From the NCBI GenBank assembly GCA_903915315.1, contig CAIWSO010000365.1, forward strand, positions 1-6,646: 6,646 nucleotides of DNA, in the 5' to 3' direction. Every line of letters starts with the position of its first letter. Position 1 is the first letter of the stretch. Shown piece by piece: positions 6,239 through 6,646 of this stretch. This DNA is from an uncultured Spartobacteria bacterium. GTDB lineage: Bacteria; Verrucomicrobiota; Verrucomicrobiia; Chthoniobacterales; Terrimicrobiaceae. Both the position numbers and the translations under genes were made by a program. Below the pieces are notes generated by a model, which saw only the letters and a program-made list of their open reading frames with translations, was not told where the DNA came from and searched no databases.

Positions 6239-6463
6239 ATGAACACACTCGAAACACCATCCATCCGCGTTCTCGCGCACAACCCAGACCACCACCTCTG
6301 GAACAACCACGGCACCTGGTGGTGCCACTACACCGTCCACCTGCCGGACTACACCAAGCGCCGTGTGCGACAGAGCCTCGGCACCCCGAGCGTCGAGCAG
6401 GCCCGCAAGCTGCGAGACAGGCTCCTCCAGGCCAAACCTACAAGTGGCCTATCCGAGCGGTAA
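6239..6463 (+). CDS. Small orphan protein resembling an integrase arm-type DNA-binding domain
   Basis: The 74-aa protein has the core WNNHGTWWCHYTVHL at about 21-35, then a basic turn (YTKRRVRQSLGT, 38-49) and a helix beginning SVEQARKLRDRLL (51-63). A GxWW beta-sheet, RxSLGT, then a helix with ARKxRD is the usual layout of the N-terminal arm-type DNA-binding domain of phage-like tyrosine recombinases. The core-binding and catalytic domains are missing: the gene stops at TAA and the next frame does not continue an integrase. It may be a free-standing DNA-binding protein, for example an excisionase-like or regulatory factor, or a remnant. All Asn, His, Asp and Tyr codons end in C, unlike pepF and the HDOD gene, which suggests foreign origin. 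The leader RNA and terminator upstream probably control it. Confidence 0.65.
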   Translation: MNTLETPSIRVLAHNPDHHLWNNHGTWWCHYTVHLPDYTKRRVRQSLGTPSVEQARKLRDRLLQAKPTSGLSER

Positions 6464-6491
6464 CCAGAACTAATCCGAGAACAACAAACCT

Positions 6492-6646
6492 ATGCCCACG
6501 AATACAAATCCCAGCAAGGACACTCCAATCTCCGAAGACCCCGTGACACGTAGTGCCGAAGCAGCCGAAAAACTCGCCAACAGGATCCTCGCTGGCCTCA
6601 CCAGCAAGCGCTCCGACGAAGAATGGGAGCACTACAAGGAACGCAC
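6492..6646 (+). CDS. Partial small gene of unknown function, cut by the window end
   Basis: An ATG 28 bp after the preceding gene opens a frame of 51 complete codons without a stop up to the window edge. The start MPTNTNPSKDTP is polar and probably disordered. Residues about 21-50 (including AEAAEKLANRILAGL and SDEEWEHYKER) look like amphipathic, charged helices. Codons mostly end in C, as in the gene before it, so the two probably belong to the same acquired segment and perhaps the same operon. No clear Shine-Dalgarno sequence precedes it, which leaves the start uncertain. I do not recognise a family. Confidence 0.55.
   Translation, partial: MPTNTNPSKDTPISEDPVTRSAEAAEKLANRILAGLTSKRSDEEWEHYKER

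Overview
The window carries three well-supported protein genes, one tRNA gene and, at its right end, a compositionally different block with a candidate structured RNA and two small genes. Base composition over most of the window is roughly balanced. The gene set (polyphosphate glucokinase, oligoendopeptidase F, a receiver/cyclic-nucleotide/HDOD fusion protein) fits a free-living, Gram-negative-type bacterium. A member of the Verrucomicrobiota or a neighbouring phylum is my guess, but nothing here proves a phylum.

Left part (1-1127, minus strand). A polyphosphate glucokinase gene (ppgK) is followed 42 bp later by tRNA-Ala(GGC) on the same strand. About 200 nt further on, the minus strand ends in a very strong intrinsic terminator (44 to 7). 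The three probably form one transcription unit read right to left. The stretch between tRNA and terminator holds no convincing ORF and could be a 3' trailer or a small RNA.

Middle (1128-5540, plus strand). pepF (oligoendopeptidase F, M3 family zinc peptidase) diverges from ppgK across a 95-bp gap. A long imperfect inverted repeat with a perfect 12-bp core lies in the 283-bp gap after pepF. Next comes a 747-aa signalling protein with a degenerate N-terminal receiver domain, a helical linker, a cyclic-nucleotide-binding domain and a C-terminal HDOD domain. Its receiver has Glu where the phosphorylated Asp should be, so the cyclic-nucleotide domain is the more likely sensor.

Right part (5541-6646). 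About 430 bp contains hairpins and a direct repeat but no gene I can support. A plausible sigma70-type promoter follows, then about 180 nt that fold into three hairpins with a possible loop pairing and a textbook intrinsic terminator. Just downstream, with a good ribosome binding site, is a 74-aa protein resembling an isolated arm-type DNA-binding domain of tyrosine recombinases. A second small gene runs off the window. Codon use switches abruptly to C-ending codons here, which suggests acquired DNA. This leader RNA plus orphan integrase-type DNA-binding protein is the best candidate for an undescribed system. Possible antiterminator and Shine-Dalgarno-sequestering pairings hint at regulation of the small gene, but all of this is inferred from base pairing read by eye.
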